From contig OY998176.1 of assembly GCA_963921935.1 (NCBI GenBank), positions 93,188,910-93,252,909 of the forward strand: a stretch of 64,000 bases of DNA, given 5' to 3'. Positions 1-12,310 of this stretch are shown here, in pieces. The number at the start of each line of letters is the position of its first letter. Position 1 is the stretch's first letter. The translations under genes and the position numbers were made by a program. Source of the stretch: Galeruca laticollis (taxonomy: Eukaryota > Arthropoda > Insecta > Coleoptera > Chrysomelidae). The notes under the pieces are model-generated. The model was not told the DNA's origin. It saw only the letters and a program-made list of their open reading frames with translations, and ran no database searches.

Positions 1-760
1 AAACAACTGGGTAAAAATGGAGCTGCAAAAGCATTTTCAATTCCAAAAACAACGTTAAAGAGAAGATTGGGGAACAGAAATAAATATTCCACTGGGAACA
101 GTTATATCATCGGATTTAGATTTAGATTTAGATTTACCTCCGGCAGTGGATGAAGATCTTGTTAATCACATTCTTCAGTTGGAGCGGATGTTTTATGGAC
201 TAACACGTGAAATGCTGATGAAACTAGCGTACGAAATAGCCGAGAAGAATAATATTAGGACGAGATTTAATGACGAAAAAAAATCAGCTGGTAAAGAATG
301 GTACGCAGGCTTCATGAAACGACATACAAACATAAGTCTGCGTCTCCCTGAAGCAACGTCACTAGCACGAGCTGCAGGAAACAAAACTGTTGTTTATAAA
401 TTTTTTGACGTTTACGAAAAAATAATAAAGGAAAACGCTATTTCCGCAGATCGTATTTTCAATGCTGATGAGACATCTCACACTGTTGTCCAGAAACCAC
501 AGAAAATAATTGCTCAAAAAGGGAAACATCAGATAGGCGCCATAACGTCATCCGAAAGAGGCCAAAATGTTACTGGCATATATGCAATGAGTGCGACTGG
601 AAGTTTTATCCCTCCAATGCTCATTTTTGCCAGGAAGCGTATGAAGGATAGTTTAACGTATGGAGCACCTCCAGGAACTTTATTTAAGTGACAAGTCAAA
701 GGGTGGATGGATACTGATGGATTTTATCACTGGTTCACGTACTATACTTTATCTACGACC
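1..760 (+). pseudogene. pogo/Tigger-type DDE transposase, broken
   Basis: Degenerate transposase of the pogo/Tigger (CENP-B/jerky-like) group, which cuts and pastes DNA at TA sites. Bases 1-100 encode a pipsqueak-type helix-turn-helix (GKNGAAKAFSIPKTTLKRR). After a frameshift near 105-145 the frame opened by the Met codon at 146 runs to 691 through the CENP-B-like second DNA-binding domain (SAGKEWYAGFMKRH) into the DDE domain, with the first catalytic Asp in FNADETSHTVVQKP. An in-frame TGA follows GTLFK, but homologous sequence continues beyond it (GWMDTDGFYHWF). The second and third catalytic residues are absent, so the copy is dead and truncated at the right; it continues off the left edge. 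It is a different, more diverged lineage than the element at 28191-30782. Confidence 0.85.
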
Positions 761-764
761 TATT

Positions 765-1214
765 TGTACTTGTATTTATAATCTTATTAAGGGATTTAAA
801 GTACAAATAAAAGAATACGTCCTCGATGCCTAGCCAAGTTTTATGAAAGCCGCTCCTCGCTGCCCAGCCAAGCATCTTAGAAGTTCACCCCCGATGCCCA
901 GCCAAGTTTCGTAAAAGTGCGTCCTAAGTAGTATTTATTTTTATTAAAAAGTATGTAGAATTATCGGAAATGCTTAAAATAGCATATACATATCTCGACT
1001 AAAGTGGAATTAATCCCTTAGGTGGATTACTTCCCTCAGGAATCAAACACCACCCGCGGGATTAAATGGGCCACTTTAGTCGCTTGGTGTATAATATACT
1101 ATTATGCATTCATGTGTCAATTTGATGCACCGTTATGTTATCATTACAAACAAATCGACACCATGTTTAGTCCATTCATAGTAACCTAAATGAGACATTT
1201 TTTGGTTTTTGCAT
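765..1214. repeat. tandem 34-mer patch and unannotated flank
   Basis: Bases ~820-925 carry about three degenerate copies of a ~34-bp unit with the core CGATGCCCAGCCAAGTTTC. The same unit occurs inside repeat R (1215-1646, 1723-2216, 36978-37472) and at 13250-13330. The rest of the stretch, including a short imperfect dyad around 1000-1080 (CCCTTAGGTGGATTA / TAAATGGGCCACTTT side), shows no coding potential. Confidence 0.6.
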
Positions 1215-1646
1215 GCCTGCGGCTCATGCGTAAATTTTTCCATTCGTGAAAAAAGCACCACTTTATGCACTTATTGCATAATAGTGCCGCCAGGCGAGTG
1301 CAGCAATTCCATGAGTGAAGAACAGACACTTCATGCACATGTTGCTTACATTATTTTTTCTACAGCCTTATACAAAAAAATAAAATTCAAATATAAATTT
1401 GGGATATTTTAATTAAGCTCCTTCGGTAACTTACAATTATACTTATTCCAAGTTTCACGAAAGTCCATCCTCGATGCCCAGCTAAGATTCATTATGCTAG
1501 CTGATGGGAAGCGTGAAATAAAGTTAACGTTATGGCACTTTTTTTAACGCATTTTTACTTTTTTTCACTCTAACCATAAACAACCACTTTAAGCGCTGCA
1601 AACCGATGAAATACAAGGTACTTTAAAAATAGGGCGTAGAAAAATA
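1215..1646 (+). repeat. repeat R, copy 1 (diverged 5' end)
   Basis: First of three copies of a dispersed ~494-bp repeat. From GCGAGTGCAGCAATTCC onward it aligns base by base with 1723-2216 and 36978-37472: the TCTACAGCC block, one CGATGCCCAGC 34-mer unit, AACCATAAACAACCACTTT and the terminal AGGGCGTAGAAAAATA. Its first ~60 bp are the reverse complement of the head of copy 2, so the hairpin head is arranged differently here. No ORF is credible; apparent 60-70 aa frames are chance. Confidence 0.75.
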
Positions 1647-1717
1647 ATGTTGCTAGTGTGTTGGAAAAAAATAATGGTAAGCTGCAACAGAAACAACTTG
1701 AAGATGTTCAAATTTTT
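1647..1717 (+). pseudogene. MADF-protein tail fragment between R copies
   Basis: About 70 bp encoding VASVLEKNNGKLQQKQLEDV. The same sequence follows R copy 3 inside the MADF gene at 37473-37545. So R copy 1 sits next to the same coding fragment as R copy 3, meaning both come from one ancestral MADF gene that already contained R. The fragment stops abruptly where R copy 2 begins. Confidence 0.7.
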
Positions 1718-1722
1718 GATTA

Positions 1723-2216
1723 ATAGTAATTTATGCAACAAGTGCATAAAGTTGTACTTTTTTTCACGAATGGAAAAAGTTGATCGCACGAGCTGTCTGG
1801 CGAGTGCGGCAATTCCATGAGTGAAAAAAAAGACACTTTATGCACATGTTGCATACATTATTTTTTCTACAGCCCTGTACCAAAAAATAAAATTCAAATA
1901 GAAATTTGGGATATTTTAATTATGCACCTTCGGTAAATTACAATTATACGTATTCCGAGTTTCATGAAAGTCCATTCTCGACGCCCAGCCAAGATTCATT
2001 GTGTTAGTTATACGTATTCCAAGTTTCATGAGAGTCCATCCTCGATGCCCAGCCAAGATTCATTGTGTTAGCTTATGGGAAGCGTGAAATGAAGTTAACG
2101 TTTTGCCACTTTTTTTAACGCTTCCTTACTTTTTTTCACTCTAACCATAAACAACCACTTCAAGCGCTGCAAACCGATGAAATACAAGGTACTTTAAAGA
2201 TAGGGCGTAGAAAAAT
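1723..2216 (+). repeat. repeat R, copy 2 (494 bp)
   Basis: Starts ATAGTAATTTATGCAACAAG and ends AGGGCGTAGAAAAATAG. The first ~125 bp form an imperfect hairpin: ATGCAACAAGTGCATAAAGT at one end, ACACTTTATGCACATGTTGC at the other. Next come an AT-rich stretch and two ~60-bp repeats with the CGATGCCCAGCCAAGATTC core. Length matches copy 3 (495 bp) almost exactly, which supports a defined mobile unit rather than random similarity. Confidence 0.8.
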
Positions 2217-2355
2217 AGCTATTATGTTTCTGTCTACAGGAGTATGTAATAGGGCATATATTCAGTTTGTGTTTGAACTAAAATCTAAAGATCGTTTGAA
2301 ACAACTAATGAACTGAAACGTAATATAGTATTTTTGAATTTAATACTTCTTTTAA

Positions 2356-3280
2356 ATGGCCGAAAACCACAACAAAAATCTTTATTTCAAAGAACGGTCA
2401 ATGAAAACAAGTTTTACTACTTCCTCTCTGGCAGGAATTAATGCTGATACTAATGGGCCTACTAAAAAACAAAGAACGCCCAGTATCCGTATGGATCAAT
2501 TCGACAAAACTGTGCTTAGAAGGTGCATAATAAATAATCACATATCCGAACAAAAAGTACCCACGTTCAGAAATGTACACCAAACCTTTGCAGATAGGTA
2601 TGGCTTCGCAGGAAGTCGCGCATTTTTGCGGGAACCAATAAATTCTTTGGGTTTTTGTTGGAGTAACATAAAAAACAACAGAAGTTTGTTAATGGAACCT
2701 CACGATATTAGACATTCACGCCAACTATATTCATGAAATATGAAAAAGTGCAGAGAACAGAACAAACCTATCATTTATGTGGATGAAACATTCATTGATG
2801 TCACTCGCACCTTGAAGGATGGAGCGTCAAGAGTAACGAAGGATCAAGAAAACCCGTTTCGATAGGTAATAGGATCATAATTGTGCATGCAGGAAGTGAA
2901 AATGGTTTTGTACCTAATGCTGGTATTATGTGGAACTCCCAGTCAAAAAAGGATATTATCATAATGAAATGGCGTACGAAAATTATGAGAAGTTGGTACA
3001 AGAAAAACTTATTCCAAACCTACCAAAAAACGCTGTTGTGGTAACTGATTGGGAAGTTAGATGTGACCATGATTAAAAGATATATTGAAGTTGAGTTTAT
3101 GAACAATGAACCACTTTTAGATACTGTTGTAGATAATATTATTATTAATTTCGCCGAAGACGGAGATATCGAGAATGATGAAGTTGATATAGGAAGTAAT
3201 TTTGGAGAATCATTCGTAGATGCAAGTCATTATTTTACTGTTGATGATCACTGTACATCTAAAACATATTTTTCATTATA
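2356..3280 (+). pseudogene. IS630/Tc1-mariner-type transposase, broken
   Basis: Remnant of an insect-wide IS630-like (DDE_3) transposase. An N-terminal HTH region (MDQFDKTVLRR to SRAFLREPINSLGFCW) ends in a TGA at 2736. The DDE core continues in another frame with IIYVDETFIDVTRTLKDGAS (first catalytic Asp), then shifts again to RIIIVHAGSENGFVPNAG. The segment that should hold the second and third acidic residues is deleted: at ~3060 the reading jumps from VVVTD to the acidic C-terminal tail (3063-3281). At least one stop, two frameshifts and one deletion make it inactive. I found no convincing TIRs. Confidence 0.75.
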
Positions 3281-3289
3281 GATGATATG

Positions 3290-6200
3290 ACTGAATACAT
3301 TAAACGCAACAAATGAAAAAATGTAAATAGATGTTATAAAATTGTAGATATTAGAGACGAATTGCACTAGAGTAATATAATATTTGTTGCACATCTGTAC
3401 ATAGTTCTAAATAAACAATAATTGACGGCACCCATAACCAGGATTTTTTTGTTTTGCCGGTCCTAGCTGTGTAAAAAGTGTGAAGGGATATTTTAATTTC
3501 ATAGTAAATATTTGTAAAAAACCCAAAAATCAACATATGAAAGTAGAAACATGTACCACAAAAATGCTTTAATATTTTATTTATATTATTAGTATACTTA
3601 TTAGACCATCTCTAAAGGCGATTTCCCCAATTTGTATTTCAAATTTTAGGTATAAACCCGAATTATGTACTACATATTATTAGGAATAACAATTTTAGGA
3701 AGCTTAACAGGTAGGTATGTCCTTAACTATTACTACGAACAGATAGAAAAAATGGTTGGCCATTGTTAAATTTAGAAAGTCGTTTAACAATCATATTGTA
3801 CGCTTTATCTACAAAATCTACCTGACTTCCAATTTATATACAAGTAAACCTCAATGACGAATATTATGAAGGGACCACTTGAAAGACAATAATTTGAAGT
3901 GGAGGTAAAAGCTTATGTCTCTTGGAATCTATTTATTATCTATTATTTACATCACATAAGATAATAAATGGTAATTATAGAATTCCCCGTATGGTTTTTG
4001 AAGCAATAAATAATTATGCACATTAATGTTATTTTGTTTTGTAAACTCGATTTTATTGAGCATTATACATGTGCCACAACTTCTTTATTTTAAAGCCAAA
4101 TTAAAAACATTGTGTTACCCTCGTACGTATTAGCAGCCTCACAACCTATGAAACTTTGCATGCAGAATGTACGTCGCCTGCTCTTACCGGTATTTGCGTT
4201 AACAACGTTGTCAAGTTGTATGGCTTTCTCGCGCATCGTCAACTGCCAAAATTAATTTGCCAGCCTGTAGGCAAAAATGGCTCCTTGCTTAACGCATTAT
4301 CCATTTGATGAGAATTTTGCGGTGTTAGGATTAAAGCTTTTACTTTAATTCTTTGAATTGAACTAATAATTGAACATACGAATTTTCTAATTCGTCACGG
4401 TCCTCGTTGTCAACGAGGGTCATAACTTTCGGAGTCTAAATAATGTATTTCATCCTAAGCAGAACTATGCACTTTTCAGATTGTTACTACAAATTATTAA
4501 TACGATAAGAAATTTCTGTAGCATTTAAATTAGCTGCAGTAAGATTCAATTGCAATCAATTTTTTAGACCGTATCATTTGTGTCTTAGAGGCTGACCTTG
4601 ATTTTTTAATTTGTTCCACGTTTTAGTTTAAGTTGTAAACTTATTTTGTTGGTTTTTGTACCCAAAGTAGGTTCCAACTTGTATAAATAAATTCAATGCA
4701 ATAAACTGTTCAATAAAATTCATATGACGGAAAAATACCTATATAACAAGACAAATATTTGGGGACAAGATGCTACAGAATTTGCTTAGACTAATTCGAG
4801 ACGAGACAGACAAATATTAACAAGATTAAGTCGGAATGAGACAAGACAAGGCGAGATGTTTCGAAATTCACTTTCATCTAGTTCTCCCAAATATGTTATC
4901 ATGAATGTTGGGAATCTATTCAGGAAATCCTTTCTTGAAAAACTGAATTTGTCCGAAAATTTAAATGTGTAATCGAGGTAAAATATTATTGAAAATATTA
5001 ACTCCATATATAGAATCACATCACATAATACTTAAATATAGGTAAAAAGGTACAAATGTGATTTTATCACATAATATCCCACTAAACAAAAAACATAACA
5101 AGTCTTTTTTGTGATGTTCCTTTTAGAGACTTTTCGTGATGTTTACTTAAAACGGTAATAAGATATCTCCTAGATGTCAATTTTATTACCAACTCTATTA
5201 ATATCCATGTCATGTAAATAAAACATATTTTTTATGTACACAATAATACTTGAATTCGCAGTTACATACATATCCTATGAACTTCTATTTAGCAACTTCC
5301 CATAGGAAACATTCATACGATGTTAATTTTTATACTTCTCACTAATGTCACATACAGAACGTTATTGTAATATTACAAATTAACATGTTTCTAAGATGAT
5401 CACGTGTTACAGTTACTTCTACATCTTTCGAAATAATTTTTAGTAACTTCCTGCGATTACGTCTGTACGATGTTAGTTCATAAAACTCTCAGTAATATCT
5501 CATATTAAAAATCGCAGTAACATAAAAAAAAGAAGAAAACCGAAGAGGAACTGACGAACGAAACAAATAGTAGTTATATGTGGAAACAAATGACAAGCAT
5601 GAAATGGCGGGTGGTTTTCAGTTTTGTGTTATATTTTATGTGCAGGAAGCACATTTTTGCAAGAATTACTTGAATAAAGTGGTCTTCGTTTTCATTAATT
5701 CCTACTCAGCTATAGTTTCTATACATATTTATGATTATTGTTGTAATGCACGAGCAACAGTTGTTATCGGTAAGTACCTAATCCAAAACCATTATTATTA
5801 AAACTTAATACTCATTCACTACTTTAATCGGCAATTGTACATTGAAATTCCAGATGGCGGAATTGTACACTAACATTATATAATAGAGTTCACAGAATAA
5901 GGGTTTTTCAACTTTTGAAATATTTTAGTTATCAAATATATTTTGAGAACGATTCACAATATTTCAAATCCTAGATATGCATTATACGCTACAAAAAACT
6001 TGATATTGCAATGGGGTAGATATTATTATTAATAATAAAACATGCTCATATGCTGGCAGAGATTTGAATCTAGTAGAAAATATTTTCAATGTTCAAGTTG
6101 TTTCAGAAGCTACTTACGTAAATAAAATAAAAAACAAATAGTTGGTAATTATGTAAAGAGAGGGGAGTAACTATTTCAGATAGTCTGATACAGACATTGT

Positions 6201-6880
6201 ATTAAACAGTACAAAAAATATTGAATCTAGTATCTCTACTTCTAGTTTTTGTAGTCGTAGTCATAGCCATCAATATAGTTTTGCAGGTTTAGAAAATTTT
6301 AACATTAATACTAACACTTCTTGTGAACAGTTAGAGACTGTTTGAGACTGTAAAAATAGAAATTTTTGGTCAAAAGCTCATTTTCATTTGAAAATACACT
6401 GAATACAATAAACAAGCTAGTTTTTTCTGTATACAGTGTATTAATAATGTTTAGTTTTCATTAAGTTACAATTACACGATGTTAATATACAATATGTTCC
6501 AGGATGAAAATAAGATAAGATGAGAATAGTATATTTTTTTATACAGGTAGGAAGTATGAATTTTCATGGCACACCTGAATTTACCTGCCAAACAGAGTGA
6601 GGCATGTAATAAAAGCTAAATCATGAAAAGTCACTTCTCGAAATAAAATATGTTATGATTCCTTTGAAGAACCCCGCATGTATCTTCTGGAAAATGGGTC
6701 CCAGTCAATTGGCTGAAAATCAAGTCTGATGTAGTTTATGATGATCGATCAAATGTCTTCGAAACAGCGACTGTTACGTGAGAAAAAGTAACCGTAAGTA
6801 AACGATAGAACTTTCTTTAATCAGATTCGGTTTCTGTTGATTTAACGTAGGGTTCCATAAAATCTTTATGGTGTAAAATT
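3290..6880. other. intergenic, no gene seen
   Basis: AT-rich sequence with only short chance frames (60-77 aa) lacking recognisable domains. A weak ~170-bp degenerate repetition occurs between 5290 and 5520, where TACGATGTTA recurs with similar flanks. No RNA gene or mobile element could be supported. Confidence 0.4.
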
Positions 6881-6890
6881 TTTATTAGTT

Positions 6891-8090
6891 TTAATGAATC
6901 CAGTTTTTATGGATATGTCTCAAGTCGTCATGCCAACGTGTTAGCGGTCTTCCCCTATTTCGGAATGTTTCATGTCTCGGTCTCCACTCCATAATCTTTC
7001 TAGTCCATCTATGGTCTGTTAATCTAGCTATATGACCCGCCCAGTTCCATTTTATGGATGCGATTCTCTCTATGGCATCAACTAGTCTCGTTCTTCTTCG
7101 AATTTCTGCGTTCGGTATTCTGTCTCTTAGGGATAAACCCAGCATTAGTCTTTCCATGGCACGTTGAGCTACTCTTATTTTAGTTGTTTGTTTTTTGGTT
7201 AGAGTTAGGGTCTCTGCACACAGGTAAAACACACTGGTCGAAAACTTTTATTTTTAGACATATGGGCAGTGAGGATTTTAGGATATGTCTTAGCTTTCCG
7301 AAGTACTTTTAGACTTTTATTGTTTTCAATGACCATCTTTATATCCGTGTTATATTTTCATATATCTGATCTTATTGATTTTGTTATCTCTTTATTCAGC
7401 CCCTTCAACATTTCTTTGTTTCTTCCGTATTTATCTCTTAGATCTGCTCTTTTCTTTATGAGGTCTACCGTGTGTGTACTCAACTTCTGTTCTTTTTTAT
7501 TTATTCTACAATGTTTTTTCTGTGCTTTTTTGATTGTGTTTATTATCGCCGTATTTAATTTTTCTATATCTACGGTTTCACCTTCAGTGTATTCGCTTCT
7601 ATCTAGACCATCTTCAATATCATCTTTAAACGCTGTTGTGTCTTGAGGAGGTATCCAATTATTATTTTTGGAATCATTTTGAAGCTTCCTCCTTTCATTT
7701 TTGGTATTAATACAGACTTTCGCTCTTACCATTCGATTGTCACTACCGATGGAGAACCTATTTAACACTGTGACGTCTTGTATAATTTCTTTCTTTGTTG
7801 TTATTATAAAATCTATTTCGTTTTTTCTGTGTCCATCGGGACTTATCCATGTCCATTTCTTTTGAAATTTTTTATTATAGAAGTTGTTCATAACGTATAA
7901 ATTATTTTGATGTAAATAGTTTACGAGGGTCTCCGCTCTTTCGTTCCGCTGTCCGTAACCAAAATCTCCTAATGCATTTTCAGACTCATCCTGTTTCTGT
8001 CCCACTTCAGCATTGAACTCGCCGATTATCATTGTATAATGAGTTTTTCGTTCTTGGAGGGATTAATATACCCTTTTTTATCTCTTGCTT
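6891..8090 (-). pseudogene. RTE-type LINE ORF2 with RT deleted
   Basis: Remnant of an RTE-clade non-LTR retrotransposon, read leftwards. 8040-7358 encodes the C-terminal half of an apurinic-type endonuclease (YTMIIGEFNAEVGQ; WTWISPDGHRKNEIDFI; IGSDNRMV, the last corresponding to the SDH motif) and the linker to the RT. 7232-6891 encodes the extreme C-terminus after the RT (CAETLTLTKKQTTKIRVAQR, then KWNWAGHIAR). The whole RT domain that should lie between is missing: the two parts are ~125 bp apart. The 5' end is truncated near 8090. The element cannot reverse transcribe. Confidence 0.9.
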
Positions 8091-8394
8091 TCACTGAATG
8101 CGTTCAATAGTTTCCACTTTCCACACGTGTTATGTAATATGCTTACACACCTATTTTTTTAGGTTGGATTCTTAGACAAGATATTTTTTTTCTAATTTTT
8201 TATCTGTTTTTATCAAATTTGCTGTACTGTTCATTAATAGTGAATAAACGTTTTAAATCCTTCATTGCTTTTTTGGCTATTTTATTTTGAATGTACTAAG
8301 ACTACAACTAAGAACGACTGTAGGCCACATCTCGGGAAAGAATCGTACAACTTTCAAGAAAATTACCTTTAGGTAAGTGATCATGAAAAATTGC

Positions 8395-9140
8395 TGGAAA
8401 ATACGAACACTCGAAAACATAATACTCCAAAAAAGCATACTAAAGGTGTCCTAGAAATACAATTTATGAAATCTTGATGAGATTATGACAACATTTTTTA
8501 ACGAGATTTTTCGCCCTTATTCTTCAAATAATGGGTGGGGAAGGTTCAAACTTATGAACAAATGTATAACTTTTTCGTTTTCTAACCGATATTAATGATT
8601 TTAGCTGCATTTAAAAGAGTTTTTTTGTTTAATAAGATTGATAACAAAATTAGACAATTTGGATCCAATCGGAAATTTCAAATGTAAATTGAAGCATTTT
8701 TTTAATATTTATATCTGATATCGTAAATCTTATATCTTGGAATAGATTCCTATTTCTTAACCTCTTTTCATCAGAATTCAAAAAATGCCTCATTACATTT
8801 GAAATTTCGAAGAAAAATGGGAAAACTGTCGACTTTTTCACATAGCGTTGACAAAATTGTTCAATTTTGTTATTTTTGTTAAGCATATCTTATTAAAGAG
8901 GAAAAAACTCTTTCAAATGACACCAAAAACATTGATATCTATTATAAAACAAAAAAGTGGTACATTTGATTTTTAGGTTGAACCTTCCCTCCCCCCTTAC
9001 CTGAAGAATAAGGACAAAAAGTCCCTAACTACATTTTTCATAATCTCATAATATATCAAAAATTGTATTTCTAGGATACCTTTAGTATGTCTTTTTTGAA
9101 GATAATCGCAGTATTATGTTTTTAAGTGTTCCTTTCACTC
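8395..9140. mobile_element. foldback element (full-length palindrome)
   Basis: The interval is one long imperfect inverted repeat. AAAACATAATACTCC at 8419 pairs with GCAGTATTATGTTTT near 9107; CCTAGAAATACAATTT at 8450 pairs with AAATTGTATTTCTAGG near 9060; ATTTCAAATGTAAATTG near 8675 pairs with ATTACATTTGAAAT near 8794. The centre is near 8750. No transposase is encoded; the 78-aa frame on the minus strand is a by-product of the palindrome. It resembles foldback MITEs. The exact ends and the target duplication are unclear. Confidence 0.75.
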
Positions 9141-9544
9141 TATAGCAGATATTTTGGGAACTCAAAAATATTTTACAGCGATTTCTCAGGGTCATTTTCT
9201 TGAAGGTATTTTTTTAAAGTTGTACCATGACTATTTTTTGAAATATGGCCGACAGTCGACATTATCACAATGTGATGTAGAACTAACATAACTGTGATAT
9301 TTATTTGCATAGTGGGATATAAAACTGTGCTTCGTCTAACCAGCAATGAGGAAAATATGGTTATTAAAAATTCTTTTAATAAAACGCTTTGCAATTGTTT
9401 GACATAGTATTAATCCTGGAACTTTATTCTTAATTTTTTGCTTAGAAATGAATCATGAAATGAAATAGAGTTCAATGTGCATATATAAGGTTTCATAAGG
9501 AAATAATCAATCAATGAGATAGAACGAATAATCCTCCTTAAGTA
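9141..9544. other. spacer, nothing recognised
   Basis: AT-rich sequence between the two foldback elements. A 73-aa minus-strand frame (9173-9394) lacks any recognisable domain and is not called. Confidence 0.4.
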
Positions 9545-10195
9545 TAGGGACCACAAGCTGATTCATAATGAATTGTACACAGAGCAATGGTAGACTCCTG
9601 ACATCAAAATATGACGATATGTAGCCTTAGTAAAATATTGATAGTTAACTATCTATAGGGTGGTAAAGTTGGAATATGGCATTAATGATTTTGAAATATT
9701 TAAGGAGCCACTTCAATAATATTGATGGAAATTTTGGTATTTGGGGTTTTTCGACGCAGCAAATGTCACCACGAAGGGGCGCTTTATACTACAACGGAGT
9801 TCACTCTCATGAAACAAGTATACCTTTTTTATTTATAAATGTCTGCACTAATTTAGCATGTCGCCATATGTTCCTCAATCAACATAATAAACTTTTAGTG
9901 ATAAGAATGAACAACGTTAAAGTATGAAGCGCTTCTCGAGGAGTATGCCAAAAATAACTATATGACGACATTTGCCACCTCGAAAAACCCCAATTACCAA
10001 AATGTCATCAGTATCACTGAAGCGTTTAATGAAATTATTCGAAATGATCACTACAATATTTCATCGTTATCACCCTGTAGATAGTTAACTATCAACATTT
10101 TACTAAGGTCATATTTGACCAATCGTCCATATTTTGATGTCAGGACTCTACCGTTGCTCTGTGTACAATTCATTATGAATCACACTGTATATAGA
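9545..10195. mobile_element. foldback MITE with Tc1/mariner-like ends
   Basis: Arms of ~115 bp are near-perfect inverted repeats: GATTCATAATGAATTGTACA at 9570 against TGTACAATTCATTATGAATC near 10180, continuing through CCTGACATCAAAATATG and GATAGTTAACTATC. The inner part is also palindromic (TTGGGGTTTTTCGA near 9741, TCGAAAAACCCC near 9987). The right end reads CACTGTA, consistent with TA-targeting Tc1/mariner-type MITEs. No protein is encoded; the 83-aa frame inside is a palindrome artefact. Confidence 0.8.
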
Positions 10196-10199
10196 CATC

Positions 10200-11470
10200 T
10201 ACAATGTAGATATGGTTCCAACATATCAATTCATCAATATTTTGATAATATGAAGTAAAAATGTTCAATCTATGGAGGGAATTTCGGTGTTACTTACTAT
10301 CAAAAAAATTGTAACGAAATTATTTACCACAGAACTATATAATTTCAGTAGTTGATATCCTACTTACGCTTGTGTACTCTACATCCTTCATATATCAAAA
10401 ACCAGTTTTTTTTCATTTATTTGTAAAGAGTCGAAAATATACAAAATCCAGATATTATTGAATAAGACCTGAAGTCAAAAGAATTCTTGAGCATACTTTC
10501 AATAAAATATGAAATGAAAGATTGGAATAAGTTATCTCTGAACTTTGATGTAAATTCCAAAATGTCCTTCAAAGGGCATTTAATAAACCATTATATTACA
10601 GTGTTTGTATAGAATATCTCAGTATATAATTTATTGAAATGTATATAAGTATTAACAAATTAAAAGGTTATCGATAAAACGGAGTGAATGCTACCGGTAA
10701 CATTGATAACAGACTAAATATAAATGCATACAGATGGGCGGAATTTTAAATAATTAATAGTCCGATCCATTTATATCGTTTAAAAACACTGTTGCGTATT
10801 GAATAAATCTAATTTGATATTTATCTGCCGCCAATAAACATGAACAGGGGTTAAATCGGATGTATTTATATCCATTCTATTAATTCAAGTAAATGTAATA
10901 TTCCTCACTTCATTAATATTCTTAAAAATATTATTGGTCGATTTCATTTAATGTACTTGTTAGGAATTATTTATAAATTGAGTATTCATGTATATACGCT
11001 ATTTTGCATAATGCACGTATCGCATAATCTCTTCAATAATTAGTGATGATTTTAACTCCAAAACATTAACTGAATATACCTTCTATATAAATCAACATGA
11101 AGACATTCAAAAACAAGTTATTCGATGCTGAAATAATTGAATTAGTTATCATTTTGCTACTTTTGACTTCCGTATATTTATTGTTCAAAGGTTATGGCTG
11201 CTTAATTAGTTCCATCCCCGTTTATCTTCATTTATCTTGGTTTGTCCTCAAAAGAAAGATCATTATTACAACATATTGAAAAAGTTTTTAAGCTGTTTGA
11301 AATCACAATCAATAAAAGATTATTGACAACCTCAACAAGGAAATTTGAAGTGTAATAGACAAATCGTAAGGGTATTTATGGCTTTGCAGCACTTAAATGG
11401 CTCACAGATTACCCAGCCTTTTCAAAAAGATGTACACTGTTTAGAAAATTCAGTTGGTAAGTAGGTTACT
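10200..11470. other. intergenic, no gene seen
   Basis: AT-rich. A 60-aa hydrophobic plus-strand frame (11097-11279) has no homology I recognise and no intron or promoter support, so I do not call it. Confidence 0.4.
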
Positions 11471-11532
11471 ATTATATACGCTAGTTTAGTACCGCGGCGA
11501 GCGCCGCCTCGTGGCGAAGTATTTAGGTTTCA

Positions 11533-11697
11533 GGATTGTATCAGCTGTCTCGCTGTATGCTGTACGGGCAAAATGGATTGCCCAAATAGTGAATTGTTTA
11601 TTAAAAATAGTAGACGTGCAAATCCGGAGCTGCAGTTTTATAAATTTCCTTCTCGGCCATATGAAAAAGAACGAAAAAAGAAATGGATCATTGCTGT
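11533..11697 (+). CDS. THAP zinc-finger exon (partial)
   Basis: THAP fingers are C2CH DNA-binding domains typical of P-element, Kolobok and related transposases. The exon reads DCISCLAVCCTGKMDCPNSE, then QFYKFPSRPYEKERKKKW, giving the CxxC-type pair, the aromatic-x-FP box and the conserved Arg/Trp of the family. It is flanked by a plausible acceptor (GGTTTCAG|G) and a consensus donor (GTTGTAAGT). No in-frame Met lies upstream within the terminal repeat, so it is either an internal exon or lost its start. The second Cys-His pair would lie in a following exon that I cannot find. Confidence 0.6.
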
Positions 11698-12083
11698 TGT
11701 AAGTTAACATGCATTTGTATATATACTTATAGAATAATTGTACAGATTAAAATGACAAATTATGTTATCAAGTATAAATATGACAATGAAATTTTTGAGT
11801 TTTAAGTAATTATAGGTCTACATCTTTGTGTCTGAAAATTCATCCTTAAATGATCCTACAAATTGTTTTTCCAACCTTGATTAAAACTTTACTAATTCAG
11901 TGTATATGTGTGTTTTAGTGAAAAAAATAAAAATATGTTCTGTTTTTTTTACCTAAAATGTAAATATTGTAATTAATATAAATACTGATGAAAAATAATC
12001 GAAGAAATAGACTAAATAATTCATATGTTCACTTATACTTTTTTCTATTTTTATAATATATAACATAATATAACCATATAATT

Positions 12084-12310
12084 ACCTGTATTTTAACTTG
12101 ATAAACATTCTCAGCATTTTTAGTACTCGTAGCAGCAGGCGATTCTCGTAAAACTTCACCAATAATTTCGCACGAATTGTTTTCCCCAATATTTTCATGT
12201 ACCTCACTTACGTGGAAGCTTTCTAAAAGTTTTTTGCCTTTCGATAGGCTTTTTGACCGAAAAATGTTTGTATCGACTGACTGGAACCCAACTTTTATTG
12301 TAACAACCAT
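12084..12310 (-). CDS. first exon, unknown transposon-encoded protein
   Basis: Opens with ATG in good context (CAAAAATGG) and ends in a clean donor (ATACAG|GTAATT). The ~75-aa peptide includes SKGKKLLESFHVSEVHENIG and a later TKNAENVYQVKIQ segment. A 'ring of lysines, then SFHV..V, then YxVxxQ' pattern is seen at the N-terminus of some transposon proteins that carry SWIM fingers or YqaJ-like nucleases, but that match is from memory and weak. It lies convergent to the THAP exon inside the same TIR-bounded element. Confidence 0.4.

Noticed and set aside
8650..8886. 78-aa minus-strand frame
   Set aside because: Lies in the centre of a foldback palindrome; composition and position are explained by the inverted repeat, and no domain is recognisable.
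9676..9927. 83-aa plus-strand frame
   Set aside because: Inside the second foldback MITE; same argument.
11097..11279. 60-aa hydrophobic protein with membrane-like segment
   Set aside because: AT-rich DNA readily gives Ile/Leu/Phe-rich frames; no conservation or context support.
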